A stretch of DNA of 64,000 nt, from assembly GCA_905181865.1 (NCBI GenBank), contig CAJIZG010000005.1, positions 540,705-604,704 of the forward strand. The letters run 5' to 3'. The notes beneath the pieces were generated by a model that worked only from the letters and a program-made list of their open reading frames with translations, made no database searches and was not told the DNA's origin. The DNA comes from Urechidicola croceus. Its GTDB lineage: Bacteria > Bacteroidota > Bacteroidia > Flavobacteriales > Flavobacteriaceae. The position numbers and the translations under genes are program-made. Positions 54,261 to 63,095 of this stretch are shown here, piece by piece; position 1 is the first letter of the stretch; every line of letters begins with the position of its first letter.

Positions 54261-54319
54261 ATTTGTAAGAGTACTCTCTTAAATTTTAACTCAAAAAGTT
54301 CAAATTTGTTTGACGACAT
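53367..54319 (+). mobile_element. IS3-family insertion sequence, copy 2 (5'-truncated)
   Basis: 953 bp nearly identical to 47120-48070 and in the same orientation. It keeps the right inverted repeat (ending TTTGACGACAT) but has no OrfA or left end; similarity to copy 1 begins abruptly at TTGAAAGAACTT. The right end lies 32 bp before the modA start codon. Confidence 0.85.
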
Positions 54320-54351
54320 ACAATTTGTAAAATAAAAATAAAGTAATCTTA

Positions 54352-55833
54352 ATGTTGGTAAAAACTAAATTTTATACGTCGCTATTTTTTATTCTAATCC
54401 TGATTCTTACGGGGTGTAAGAAGCAAAAAGAAGAAAAATCAATCCTTTTATATTGTGCCGCAGGAATCAAACCAGCGTTAGAAAAAGTAGCGAAATCATA
54501 CTATGAAGAGTATGGTATTCGCGTTGATTTACAATTTGGCGGTTCAGGAACTTTACTAGCAAATATTCGTATAGCACAGCAAGGAGATTTATATGTAGCC
54601 GCTGATAAAAGTTATGTAGATGAAGCGATACATTATGGGTTGATTGATGAAACACAACCGCTGGCTAAAATTAAGCCCGTTATTGCAGTGCAGAAAGGGA
54701 ATCCAAAGGGTATTAAATCGGTTGAAGATTTAAAAGTTGCCTCAATTAAAGTTGCGATAGCAAACCCAGAAGCCGCATCTATTGGAAGGTTGATGAAAAA
54801 TATTTTAACGAAATCCAATCACTGGGAAGCGATTAAAGAGAATGCAACGGTGTTCATGCCAACGGTAGTTGAAGTCGCGAATAATATAAAGTTGGAAGCG
54901 GTAGATGCTGGAATTGTTTGGGATGCTACGGCAAATCAATATGATGATTTGGAAATTGTAACGATACCTGAATTTGATTCACACATAAAAAATATTACCA
55001 TTGGAGTTCTGAAATTTTCGAAACAGCCAACTGAGGCATTAAAATTTTTAAGATATCTCGCTGCAAAAGATAAAGGATTACTTGTTTTTGATAGGTTAGG
55101 ATATGAGGCCATTGAAGGGGATCAATGGAGTGAGACGCCAGAATTATTATTTTACAGTGGAGGTGTTAATAGAGCTGCCATTGATAATACGGTTCGAAAA
55201 TTTGAGGAACGTGAAGGTGTTGACGTAATTAGAGTATACACTGGTTGTGGAATATTAGTGTCTCAAATGAAAGCGGGTCAAGAACCAGATGCGTATTTTT
55301 CCTGCGACGTTTCATTTATGACGCAAGTGGAAGATCGCTTTAGTGATATTACAGATATTTCAAAAACGGATATTATAATTGCGGTACCGAAAGGAAACCC
55401 ATTACAAATAAAGATATTAAAAGATTTGTCAACGGCTGATTTGAAATTAGGCGTGTGCAATCATGAGTTAAGCGCTTTAGGGTTTTTAACCAAGAAATTA
55501 TTAGAAAGTCAAAATCTGTGGGAATCAGTTTATTCAAATGTACGTGTTCAAACACCAACGGCAGATTTATTGGTAAATCAACTACGAACGGGATCTTTGG
55601 ATGCCGTCGTGGTTTATGAGGCGAATGTAGCTCAGATAAAAAATAAAATCGATATTGTTCGGTTGACTCAAAAGGAGGCGATGGCGCTACAGAATTTTGG
55701 TGTGTCTTTAAAATCTAACAACAGGTATTTGACAAAGCGATTGTTAAAAACGATTACAGATGAGAAATCTAAAGAAGTTTTTTTAGATAATGGTTTTACA
55801 TGGGAATTTAGCAAGGAACAAACTCTTAATTAA
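54352..55833 (+). CDS. modA: Molybdate-type substrate-binding lipoprotein with two ModA domains
   Basis: The 493-residue protein starts with a lipoprotein signal (ILILTGCKKQK). Two ModA-like periplasmic binding domains follow in one chain: ILLYCAAGIKPALEKVAKSY with FGGSGTLLANI (about 31-260), and LLFYSGGVNRAAIDNTVRKF with YTGCGILVSQM (about 262-490). The second keeps the usual order (PDAYFSCDV, TDIIIAVPKGNP, LDAVVVYEAN). ModA proteins bind molybdate or tungstate for an ABC importer; normal length is about 250. The gene begins 32 bp after an IS end. Confidence 0.85.
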   Translation: MLVKTKFYTSLFFILILILTGCKKQKEEKSILLYCAAGIKPALEKVAKSYYEEYGIRVDLQFGGSGTLLANIRIAQQGDLYVAADKSYVDEAIHYGLIDETQPLAKIKPVIAVQKGNPKGIKSVEDLKVASIKVAIANPEAASIGRLMKNILTKSNHWEAIKENATVFMPTVVEVANNIKLEAVDAGIVWDATANQYDDLEIVTIPEFDSHIKNITIGVLKFSKQPTEALKFLRYLAAKDKGLLVFDRLGYEAIEGDQWSETPELLFYSGGVNRAAIDNTVRKFEEREGVDVIRVYTGCGILVSQMKAGQEPDAYFSCDVSFMTQVEDRFSDITDISKTDIIIAVPKGNPLQIKILKDLSTADLKLGVCNHELSALGFLTKKLLESQNLWESVYSNVRVQTPTADLLVNQLRTGSLDAVVVYEANVAQIKNKIDIVRLTQKEAMALQNFGVSLKSNNRYLTKRLLKTITDEKSKEVFLDNGFTWEFSKEQTLN

Positions 55834-55910
55834 TCAAAGTTAGTATCAAAAGTAACTACGCACAGACAAAGACGTTAACTGTTAAATCAGATCGCCCATT
55901 TTTTTTAATT

Positions 55911-56672
55911 ATGGGTGTTATTGCGTTTACGTATGTCATTTTCTTATTGGTGTTGATTTTGGCGGATATGTCTTATACCAGTCCAAATGAGATAATCAAT
56001 GCTTTAAAAAGTGAGGAAATTCAGTATTCAATTAAACTGAGTTTAATTTCCTGTACAATTACTATGATTCTGAGTTTGATTGTGGCGATTCCTTTAGGAT
56101 ATTTTATGGCGCGATATGAGTTTCGATTTAAGAAATTTATTGATGCAGTACTGGATATTCCTATCATATTACCACCCTTAGTGATTGGGTTGAGTTTGTT
56201 GATTTTATTCAATCAAACTCCTTTAAAAGGCTTTTTAGATCTGTTTGGAATCAGTGTTTCGTTTACGGTTGTTAGCGTGATTATTGCGCAGTTTACGGTA
56301 GCTTGTGCTTTTGCGATTAGAACGATGTATATCACATTTTTGCAAATTAATAATAGACAAGAACAGGTAGCATTGACATTGGGTTGTAACCAAAGACAAT
56401 CTTTTTTTTATGTGTTATTACCCCAAGCAAAAAACGGAATTTTGACCGCTGGCGCCCTGGCTTGGGCTCGCGCCTTAGGAGAGTTTGGACCGTTATTAAT
56501 ATTTTCTGGTTCTACGAGAATGCGAACGGAAGTGCTATCAGTTTCTGTGTATTTAGAAATTACAACGGGTAAGATTGAAGCTGCCGTGGCGGTTTCTATT
56601 ATTATGATTATTTCTGGATTTGCTGTATTAATGATTGTTCGAATGTTTGGTGATTCAAAAAAGATGCTGTAG
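55911..56672 (+). CDS. modB: Molybdate-type ABC transporter permease
   Basis: The 253-residue membrane protein has five or six helices and the inner-membrane EAA loop AWARALGEFGPLLIFSG that contacts the ATPase. It pairs with ModA upstream and ModC downstream (no gap). The ATG at 55911 starts inside the first helix. The frame is open about 75 bases further upstream (VKSDRPFFLIM) but without ATG, GTG or TTG, so the natural start may have been lost or be non-standard. Confidence 0.88.
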   Translation: MGVIAFTYVIFLLVLILADMSYTSPNEIINALKSEEIQYSIKLSLISCTITMILSLIVAIPLGYFMARYEFRFKKFIDAVLDIPIILPPLVIGLSLLILFNQTPLKGFLDLFGISVSFTVVSVIIAQFTVACAFAIRTMYITFLQINNRQEQVALTLGCNQRQSFFYVLLPQAKNGILTAGALAWARALGEFGPLLIFSGSTRMRTEVLSVSVYLEITTGKIEAAVAVSIIMIISGFAVLMIVRMFGDSKKML

Positions 56673-57326
56673 ATGATTGAATGTTTAGATTTAAATATAA
56701 CCCAAGGCGATTTTAATTTAACCAACCTAAATTTTAAGGTTGAGAAAGGGGATTATATTGTTTTGATGGGAAAAACGGGCTGTGGAAAAACAACTGTATT
56801 GGAATCTATCTGCGGTTTACGAAAATTGAAGTCAGGGGAAATTTGGTTAAATGGAAAGGAAATTACTAGTTTGGTTCCGGCATTGCGAGAGATTGGATAT
56901 GTGCCACAAGATGGAGCCTTGTTTGAAACTATGACGGTTGCCCAAAATATTGGTTTTGCATTGAAAATTAGAAAATGGGGAAAGTCTAAAATCGAAGAAC
57001 GAACAAAAGAATTAGCAGATTTATTGCATATTTCGTACTTGCTAGAAAGGAAGGCGCAAGGATTAAGTGGCGGCGAAAAACAGCGAGTAGCATTAGCTAG
57101 AGCTTTAAGTTTTTATCCTGATGTTTTGTGTTTAGATGAGCCGCTAAGCGCATTGGATGAAGATACGAAGGAACAAATGTATGATTTACTGATTGAGTTA
57201 AAAGAAAACTTGGATATCACTATTGTGCATGTATCTCATTCTAAAATGGAAGCTGTAAAATTAGCAAGTAGAGTGTTGTTATTTAAAGAAGGATCGATTA
57301 AAGAATTAAATCCTTTGGAAATTTAA
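56673..57326 (+). CDS. modC: ABC transporter ATP-binding protein of the molybdate operon
   Basis: This ATPase subunit of 217 residues has the Walker A motif GKTGCGKTTV, the Q-loop in GYVPQDGALF, the signature LSGGEKQRVALARAL, Walker B VLCLDEPLSALD and the H-loop VSHSKMEA. It lacks the C-terminal TOBE molybdate-sensing domain of long ModC proteins, which is common for short forms. It starts on the base after the modB stop codon. Confidence 0.88.
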   Translation: MIECLDLNITQGDFNLTNLNFKVEKGDYIVLMGKTGCGKTTVLESICGLRKLKSGEIWLNGKEITSLVPALREIGYVPQDGALFETMTVAQNIGFALKIRKWGKSKIEERTKELADLLHISYLLERKAQGLSGGEKQRVALARALSFYPDVLCLDEPLSALDEDTKEQMYDLLIELKENLDITIVHVSHSKMEAVKLASRVLLFKEGSIKELNPLEI

Positions 57327-57332
57327 AATATT

Positions 57333-57617
57333 GTGACGATGAAGATAAAATTACGATACACCGCTCAATTAAAAGATGTTGCTAAAGCGGGAACGGATGA
57401 AATGGAATTGAAAGAGAATGTTGGGATTAAGAATTTACTAGATCAATTGGTAAAGAAATATGACAAAGAATTTGGCGCTATATTGTTTGATACTAAAGGG
57501 AATTATAGAAATTCCAATTTGATAGTGATCAATCAATCACAGGTCAATTACGCAGAGAATTCGTTGTTAAAAGACGGTGATAAAGTAACTATAATGTCAC
57601 CAATATCTGGAGGGTAA
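57333..57617 (+). CDS. moaD: MoaD/ThiS-type sulfur carrier protein
   Basis: This ubiquitin-like carrier of 94 residues ends in the diagnostic Gly-Gly (MSPISGG), which is adenylated and thiocarboxylated to deliver sulfur, probably to molybdopterin. Motif VIVNQ-like VINQSQVNY and GDKVTIMSPISGG are typical. The stop codon overlaps the start of the MoeB-like gene (TAATGA), so the two are translationally coupled as carrier and activating enzyme. Confidence 0.85.
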   Translation: MTMKIKLRYTAQLKDVAKAGTDEMELKENVGIKNLLDQLVKKYDKEFGAILFDTKGNYRNSNLIVINQSQVNYAENSLLKDGDKVTIMSPISGG

Positions 57618-58365
57618 TGAAAAAGTTAACACAAGAGGAATTAGCCATTTATGAATGGCAATTAGATGTGCCTGATCATGGAATAGAAGGTCAGGAACGA
57701 TTAAAAAACAGTACTGTTTTGGTTTCTCGTTGTGGAGGTTTAGGCAGTGTGGTTGCCTATGAATTAGCCGCTGCTGGAGTTGGAACTTTGATTTTGGCGC
57801 ACGGAGGCAATGTGAAACACAGCGATTTGAATAGGCAATTGTTGATGACACAAGATTGGTTGGGAAAACCAAGAGTGGAATCGGCGGAAAGGAGATTAAA
57901 AGAATTAAATCCAAGATTGAACATTATTAGTGTACCCGAAAATATCAATGAGAATAATGCGGCTAAATTGGTTGGAATGGCAGATGTTATTTTAGATGCT
58001 GCTCCACTTTTTGAGGAACGCTATTTAATGAATAGGGAGGCAATACAACAAGGGAAACCTTTGGTTGATTGTGCCATGTATGAGTTAGAAGCGCAAATCA
58101 TGACTATTTTTCCTGGAGAAACTGCTTGTTTGTCTTGTTTGTATCCTGATAAGCCTGCTGCTTGGAAGCGTAAGTTTCCAGTGTTTGGAGCGGTGTCTGT
58201 GCGGTTGCTTGTTTCGGTGCCATGGAGGTAATTAAATTGTTATCTGGTTTTGGAGAACCTTTGAAAAATAGACTGTTGACGATGGATATGAGATCGATGG
58301 ATATACATACGATTACTATTAAACAAAATTCAAACTGTAAAGTTTGTGGAAATCAAAATAATTAG
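57617..58365 (+). pseudogene. moeB: Frameshifted MoeB/HesA/ThiF-family activating enzyme
   Basis: This would be the MoaD-adenylating enzyme. The frame gives the ATP-binding motif SRCGGLGSVVAYELAAAGVG, the N-R/DLNRQ arginine-finger segment SDLNRQLL and zinc-type cysteines CLSCLYPD, then ends early at 58231. Shifting the frame near 58199, where a single G seems missing from GTGTCTGGTGCG, restores VACFGAMEVIKLLSGFGEP and the final zinc pair CKVCG, with a stop at 58363-58365. The restored product has about 249 residues. A sequencing error is possible; otherwise the gene is dead or phase-variable. Confidence 0.85.
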
Positions 58366-58368
58366 GAA

Positions 58369-60225
58369 ATGTTAAAGTTGATTTTTAAAGAGTTGATTCA
58401 TAGAAAATTTAATTTTCTAATGGGACTGTTGGGTATGGTTACGATCGTGTCCTTGGTGGTTTCATTTTATACCATAACAGAGGCCACTAAAAAGGAGACT
58501 ATTCAATTAACGAGAGAAGCGGAAAAGGTTAAATGGTGGAACCCAAAGGATTCCGATATACATGTAATTGAAGGTCAAGCATGGTCTGAAAATTTAGAAA
58601 CTCCTTTCGATCGTTTACCAATAGATGCCAAAGAAAAGGTGAGAAATTCTGTATGGAGCCTTTCAAAAAATACGGCTGGATTATCTATTCGTTTTCGTAG
58701 TAATGCCAGTAATATAGTAGTTAAGTATAAGTTACAGGGAGCTATTTCAATGCCACATATGCCAGCAACGGGCGTGAGCGGACTGGATTTGTATGCCAAA
58801 AATAGTGATGGTGCTTGGGTGTGGGTAAAAGGAAATTATTCAATAGGAAAAAGCGCGATATATAATTTTGTCAATATAAAACCAAACGATCAATATCACA
58901 ATAAAGGAAGAGAGTATCAGTTGTATTTACCTTTGTATAATTCTATCGATTCTCTTGAAATAGGAGTTTCTAAAGAAGCACTTTTTATTCCTCATAAAAA
59001 AAGAATTGAAAAACCAATTGTTGTTTATGGCACCTCTATTACCCAAGGAGCCTGTGCATCTCGACCGGGAATGGCTTGGACGGCTATTTTGGAACGTAAA
59101 ATGGATAGACCGTTAATCAATCTCGGATTTTCTGGAAATGGGCGTTTGGAAGCGGAGTTGATTCATAGAATGACTAGTATAGATGCAAAGATTTATATGT
59201 TAGATTGTCTACCAAATTTAAGTGTAATAGAGGGACGTTCTTTGGAAAATGTTAAACAACTTGTGTTGAATGCTGTGAGAACTTTGAGAACCGAAAAACC
59301 TGCTATTCCTATTTTATTAGTAGAGCATATAGGTTATTCTGATGAGTTGATTCATAAAGATAGAAAGAGGAAAGTTGCTGATTTAAATAAAACAATGAAA
59401 GAGGCCTTCGGCATGTTACTATCGGAAGGAGTGTCAAATCTTCATTTATTAACTAAAGAAGCTATTAATTTAAACTTAGATAGTACTGTCGACGGAATTC
59501 ATCCAAATGATTTAGGCATGCAGCATTATGCGAATGCTTATGAGAAAGCGTTGCGGAGTATTCTTGATGAACCCATTGGGAAGTATTCGACGACTATTCC
59601 CGTAACACAATCTAGAGAATGGCATTTTTATAAGTGGGAAGAAAGACATAGGGAGTTATTAGAACTTAATAAAAAATCTGCGCCAAGAGTTAGCTTTTTC
59701 GGAAATTCTATTGTGCATTTTTGGGGAGGTGAACCCAAAGGACCTGTGAGTAATGGTCCAAATTCATGGAGTACGTATATGAGTGATTTAGGTATTCGCA
59801 ATTTTAGTTATGGTTGGGATCGAGTTGAAAATGCACTCTGGCGTGTTTATCATGGTGAATTGGATGGCTTTGATGCAGAACATGTAGTTGCGATGCTAGG
59901 GACTAATAATTTCCATCTCAATTCTGATAAAGAAATTATTGAAGGAATCAAATTATTTGTGGAGGCTGTTAAAAATAGACAACCAAAAGCAAAAGTGTTG
60001 TTATTGGGAATTCTTCCAAGAAGGGATAATGAAGAGCGCGTGTTGAATCTGAATTTTAAAATTGCACAATTAGCAGGAACTTTACAGGTAGGTTATACCG
60101 ATGCAGGAGCTGGTTTGTTGCATTCAGATGGTAAAATTAATGAGGATTTATTTAAGGATGGTTTACATCCAAACGATGCGGGATATGGTAGAATAGCCCC
60201 GTATATTATTCAGTCTATAAAATAA
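58369..60225 (+). CDS. Chimeric protein: permease N-terminus fused to two SGNH hydrolase domains
   Basis: The 618-residue protein starts with about 53 residues (MLKLIFKELIHRKFN with a membrane helix, then KKETIQLTRE) that look like the start of a flavobacterial FtsX-type ABC permease. From residue 54 (VKWWNPKDSD) it is a GxDLY/SGNH esterase: GLDLY at 138-142, the nucleophile Ser in GTSITQG (221-227) and DGIHPND near 378. A second SGNH domain follows (FFGNSIVHFWGG near 441, GTNNFH, DGLHPND near 600). The permease piece would act as a membrane anchor in place of a signal peptide. It lies 3 bp after the moeB remnant and 6 bp before the permease gene. Confidence 0.85.
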   Translation: MLKLIFKELIHRKFNFLMGLLGMVTIVSLVVSFYTITEATKKETIQLTREAEKVKWWNPKDSDIHVIEGQAWSENLETPFDRLPIDAKEKVRNSVWSLSKNTAGLSIRFRSNASNIVVKYKLQGAISMPHMPATGVSGLDLYAKNSDGAWVWVKGNYSIGKSAIYNFVNIKPNDQYHNKGREYQLYLPLYNSIDSLEIGVSKEALFIPHKKRIEKPIVVYGTSITQGACASRPGMAWTAILERKMDRPLINLGFSGNGRLEAELIHRMTSIDAKIYMLDCLPNLSVIEGRSLENVKQLVLNAVRTLRTEKPAIPILLVEHIGYSDELIHKDRKRKVADLNKTMKEAFGMLLSEGVSNLHLLTKEAINLNLDSTVDGIHPNDLGMQHYANAYEKALRSILDEPIGKYSTTIPVTQSREWHFYKWEERHRELLELNKKSAPRVSFFGNSIVHFWGGEPKGPVSNGPNSWSTYMSDLGIRNFSYGWDRVENALWRVYHGELDGFDAEHVVAMLGTNNFHLNSDKEIIEGIKLFVEAVKNRQPKAKVLLLGILPRRDNEERVLNLNFKIAQLAGTLQVGYTDAGAGLLHSDGKINEDLFKDGLHPNDAGYGRIAPYIIQSIK

Positions 60226-60231
60226 CTAAGT

Positions 60232-61707
60232 ATGAGTAAAGGTGTTAAGTATAAGAAGATGGATAAATCCTACTTCGAATCAAGAGAGTTAAAGAGGCAC
60301 GCAGGTGTTTGGTCTTTATGGGCATTGGGAGTAGGAGCAGTAATTTCAGGACATTTTTCTGGATGGAATTTAGGATTGGCATCAGGAGGGTGGGGCGGAA
60401 TGTTTATCGCCACTATCATCATTGCCATTATGTACATAGGATTAACACAGAGTGTTGCTGAAATGTCACCAGCATTGCCACATACAGGTGGCGCTTATTC
60501 GTTCGCAAGATCTGCTATGGGGCCTTGGGGAGGTTTTTTCACTGGCTTGGTAGAAAATCTGGAGTTTATTCTTACACCAGCCGTAATCGTATTTTTCTTA
60601 AGTAATTATATGGGAGCCATATTTGAAACGGATTCCGATATGTTACCATTTTGGTGGTTCGGTTTCTATTTGGTCTTTACCATATTGAATGTTGTTGGTG
60701 TCGCATTGTCCTTTCGCTTTACTGTAGTGCTAACACTATTGGCTCTTGGTTGTTTAATGGTGTTTTGGGTATCCTCTCTTGGAAGTGCTGATTTTTCAAG
60801 ATTTGCATTGGATATAAAATTAGGCGAAGATGGCTCTGCGGCACTATTAGAAGGTGGTCACGGAGAATTTTTACCCATGGGAATTATTGGCGCATTAAAG
60901 GCAATGCCCTTTGCAGTTTGGTTGTTTCTTGCTATTGAACAATTGCCCTTGGCAGCAGAAGAATCTGTTGATCCTAAAAAGGATATGCCTAAAGGTTTGA
61001 CATATGGAATTATAACCTTAATCATTTCTGCGTTTTTAATTTTATGGTTGAACTCTTCAATTTCATTAGGATCTTTTGCATTGTCTCAATCTGGAGAACC
61101 ACTTTTAGATGGATTTAAAGTGCTGTTTGGTAGTGATATAGCTAAATTATTAGCCTTTGTGGCAGCAATAGGCTTGTTAGCTTCTTTCCATACAATCATT
61201 TTTGCATTTGGACGACAAATATATTCTTTGTCTAGAGCAGGTTATTTCCCTGTGGTATTGTCTATAACACATACAACTCGAAAAACACCTTATACAGCAT
61301 TAATCACTGGATCGGCGATTGGGTTTGGAGTGTTGATGATTACAAAATATTTTACTGGAGATGAAAGTGAAGTTTTTATAGGGGGAGCATTATTGAATAT
61401 TGCAGTTTTTAGTGCGATGTTGTCGTATGTTTTGCAATGCGGATCATTCCTATTACTAAGAAAAAATCAACCAAATTTAGAGCGACCTTATTTAAGTCCA
61501 TTTGGTAAAGCTGGTGCATGGGTAACAATAGCCATTGCTTTATTAACCATTTATTTTCAACTACAAGATTCGTCCTACAGAACCGCAGTATTTATTGCCG
61601 TTGGATATTTAGTCCTTGGACTGATTTATTTTGGAGTGGTAGGTAGACATCGATTAATCCTATCTCCAGAAGAAGAATTTGCTTTAGAACACAACACGAA
61701 AGATTAA
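60232..61707 (+). CDS. Ethanolamine-type APC-family permease
   Basis: This is a 12-helix amino-acid/amine permease of 491 residues. RELKRHAGVWSLWALGVGAV and ISGHFSGWNLGLASGGWGGM are the signature of the ethanolamine permease group of the APC superfamily; LPHTGGAYSFARSAMGPWGG and EQLPLAAEESVDPKKDMP also fit. The ATG at 60259 (MDKSYFESRE) may be the real start, since the first nine codons add only basic residues. It is followed by a glutamine-synthetase-like ligase and an aldehyde dehydrogenase, which points to amine import for gamma-glutamylation. Confidence 0.88.
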   Translation: MSKGVKYKKMDKSYFESRELKRHAGVWSLWALGVGAVISGHFSGWNLGLASGGWGGMFIATIIIAIMYIGLTQSVAEMSPALPHTGGAYSFARSAMGPWGGFFTGLVENLEFILTPAVIVFFLSNYMGAIFETDSDMLPFWWFGFYLVFTILNVVGVALSFRFTVVLTLLALGCLMVFWVSSLGSADFSRFALDIKLGEDGSAALLEGGHGEFLPMGIIGALKAMPFAVWLFLAIEQLPLAAEESVDPKKDMPKGLTYGIITLIISAFLILWLNSSISLGSFALSQSGEPLLDGFKVLFGSDIAKLLAFVAAIGLLASFHTIIFAFGRQIYSLSRAGYFPVVLSITHTTRKTPYTALITGSAIGFGVLMITKYFTGDESEVFIGGALLNIAVFSAMLSYVLQCGSFLLLRKNQPNLERPYLSPFGKAGAWVTIAIALLTIYFQLQDSSYRTAVFIAVGYLVLGLIYFGVVGRHRLILSPEEEFALEHNTKD

Positions 61708-61717
61708 AACTCAAGAC

Positions 61718-63091
61718 ATGGAAGACAAGAAACAAATGAACTTGGAGAGAATAAAAAAGTATATCGAAGAGCATCAAATCAAGAACATCAAATTGGCAGT
61801 AGTTGATATTGATGGAGTATTGCGCGGTAAGTATGTAAATACAAAGAAGTTTTTTTTAGCAGTTGATAAAGGACTTGCATTTTGCGAAGTAATTTTTGGA
61901 TGGGATTCTGACGATGTTTTGTATGGAAAAGATTCTTTTACAGGATGGAAGAAGGGGTTCGGAGATTCGGTAGGAACCATCGATACAGCTAGTTTTAGAG
62001 TGCTACCTACGGAAGATTATCAATCAATTATTGTATTGGTAGATTTTTCGGAGAGTAAGGCTGCAGTTGTTTGCTCTAGATCTATTTTGAAAAAAGTATT
62101 GAATCGATTGGATGGACTAGGCTATGCGGCAGCGGCAGCATTAGAATTTGAATTTTTTATGTTCAATGAAACTCCGAAGTCAATTCGAGAGAAAAACTTT
62201 AAGAATTTGGAACCTATAACACCAGGAAACTATGGGTATTCAATTTTAAGGAATTCTAGCCATGCCAATTTATATCATGATATTATGACTTTGGCAGAAG
62301 AAATGGGAATGCCGTTGGAAGGATTGCATACCGAAACGGGCCCAGGGGTTTTAGAAGGAGCAATAGAACATTCAGAGGCTCTTCGGGCAGCAGACAATGG
62401 GGCATTTTTTAAAACTTTTATCAAAGTATGGGCGCAGCAAAATGAAATGATGGCAAGCTTTATGGCAAAATGGTCTAAAGACTATCCAGGGCAATCTGGT
62501 CATATTCATATTTCGCTACAGAAAAAAGAGGGTGGCGCTGTTTTTTATGATGAAAGTAAAGCCAATAATATGTCTGATGAAATGAGATGGTTTATTGGTG
62601 GTCAGCAAAAATTAATGCCAGAAATATTGTCTATGGTAGCCTCTACCTGCAATAGTTATACAAGATTAATTCCTGGGTTTTGGGCTCCTACAGATGCTTC
62701 TTGGGGAATAGATAACAGAACATGTGCGCTAAGAGCCATATCAGGATCGGCAAAATCACAACGTGTAGAATATAGAGTTTCTGCAGCAGATATAAACCCA
62801 TATTTGGCATTAGCCGCTGCAATTGGTTCTGGAGTTTGGGGGATAGAAAATAAAATAGAACCTACAGAAGGTGTTGTTGGAAATGCTTATGAAAAAGACT
62901 TCCCAAAAGAGTTGCAATTACCTCGTACCTTGACGCAAGCAGCAGCGCGATTAAAAGTTTCTGAAGCAGCAAGAGAATTGTTTGGAGATGTGTTTGTAGA
63001 TCACTATGCGTATACAAGAGAATGGGAAGATCAAGAGCAAAAAAGAGCCATAACAGATTGGCAATTAAATAGATATTTTGAAATAATTTAA
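61718..63091 (+). CDS. Glutamine-synthetase-family gamma-glutamyl-amine ligase
   Basis: The 457-residue protein has the glutamine synthetase fold. EFEFFMF supplies metal-binding Glu residues, then TETGPGVLEGAIEHSEA, SGHIHISLQ, GFWAPTDASWGIDNRTCALR and VEYRVSAADINPYLALAA. The N-terminal NIKLAVVDIDGVLRGKYV and overall pattern fit the PuuA/GlnT-like group that joins glutamate to amines and not to ammonia. With an ethanolamine-type permease and an aldehyde dehydrogenase beside it, gamma-glutamyl-ethanolamide (or a polyamine equivalent) is the likely product. Inference only. Confidence 0.87.
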   Translation: MEDKKQMNLERIKKYIEEHQIKNIKLAVVDIDGVLRGKYVNTKKFFLAVDKGLAFCEVIFGWDSDDVLYGKDSFTGWKKGFGDSVGTIDTASFRVLPTEDYQSIIVLVDFSESKAAVVCSRSILKKVLNRLDGLGYAAAAALEFEFFMFNETPKSIREKNFKNLEPITPGNYGYSILRNSSHANLYHDIMTLAEEMGMPLEGLHTETGPGVLEGAIEHSEALRAADNGAFFKTFIKVWAQQNEMMASFMAKWSKDYPGQSGHIHISLQKKEGGAVFYDESKANNMSDEMRWFIGGQQKLMPEILSMVASTCNSYTRLIPGFWAPTDASWGIDNRTCALRAISGSAKSQRVEYRVSAADINPYLALAAAIGSGVWGIENKIEPTEGVVGNAYEKDFPKELQLPRTLTQAAARLKVSEAARELFGDVFVDHYAYTREWEDQEQKRAITDWQLNRYFEII

Positions 63092-63095
63092 AAGA

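Noticed and set aside
54301-54351. AT-rich TACAATTTG after the IS end as a promoter for modA
   Set aside because: The spacing inside the box is off by one and no TTG lies at the right distance, so it was not annotated.
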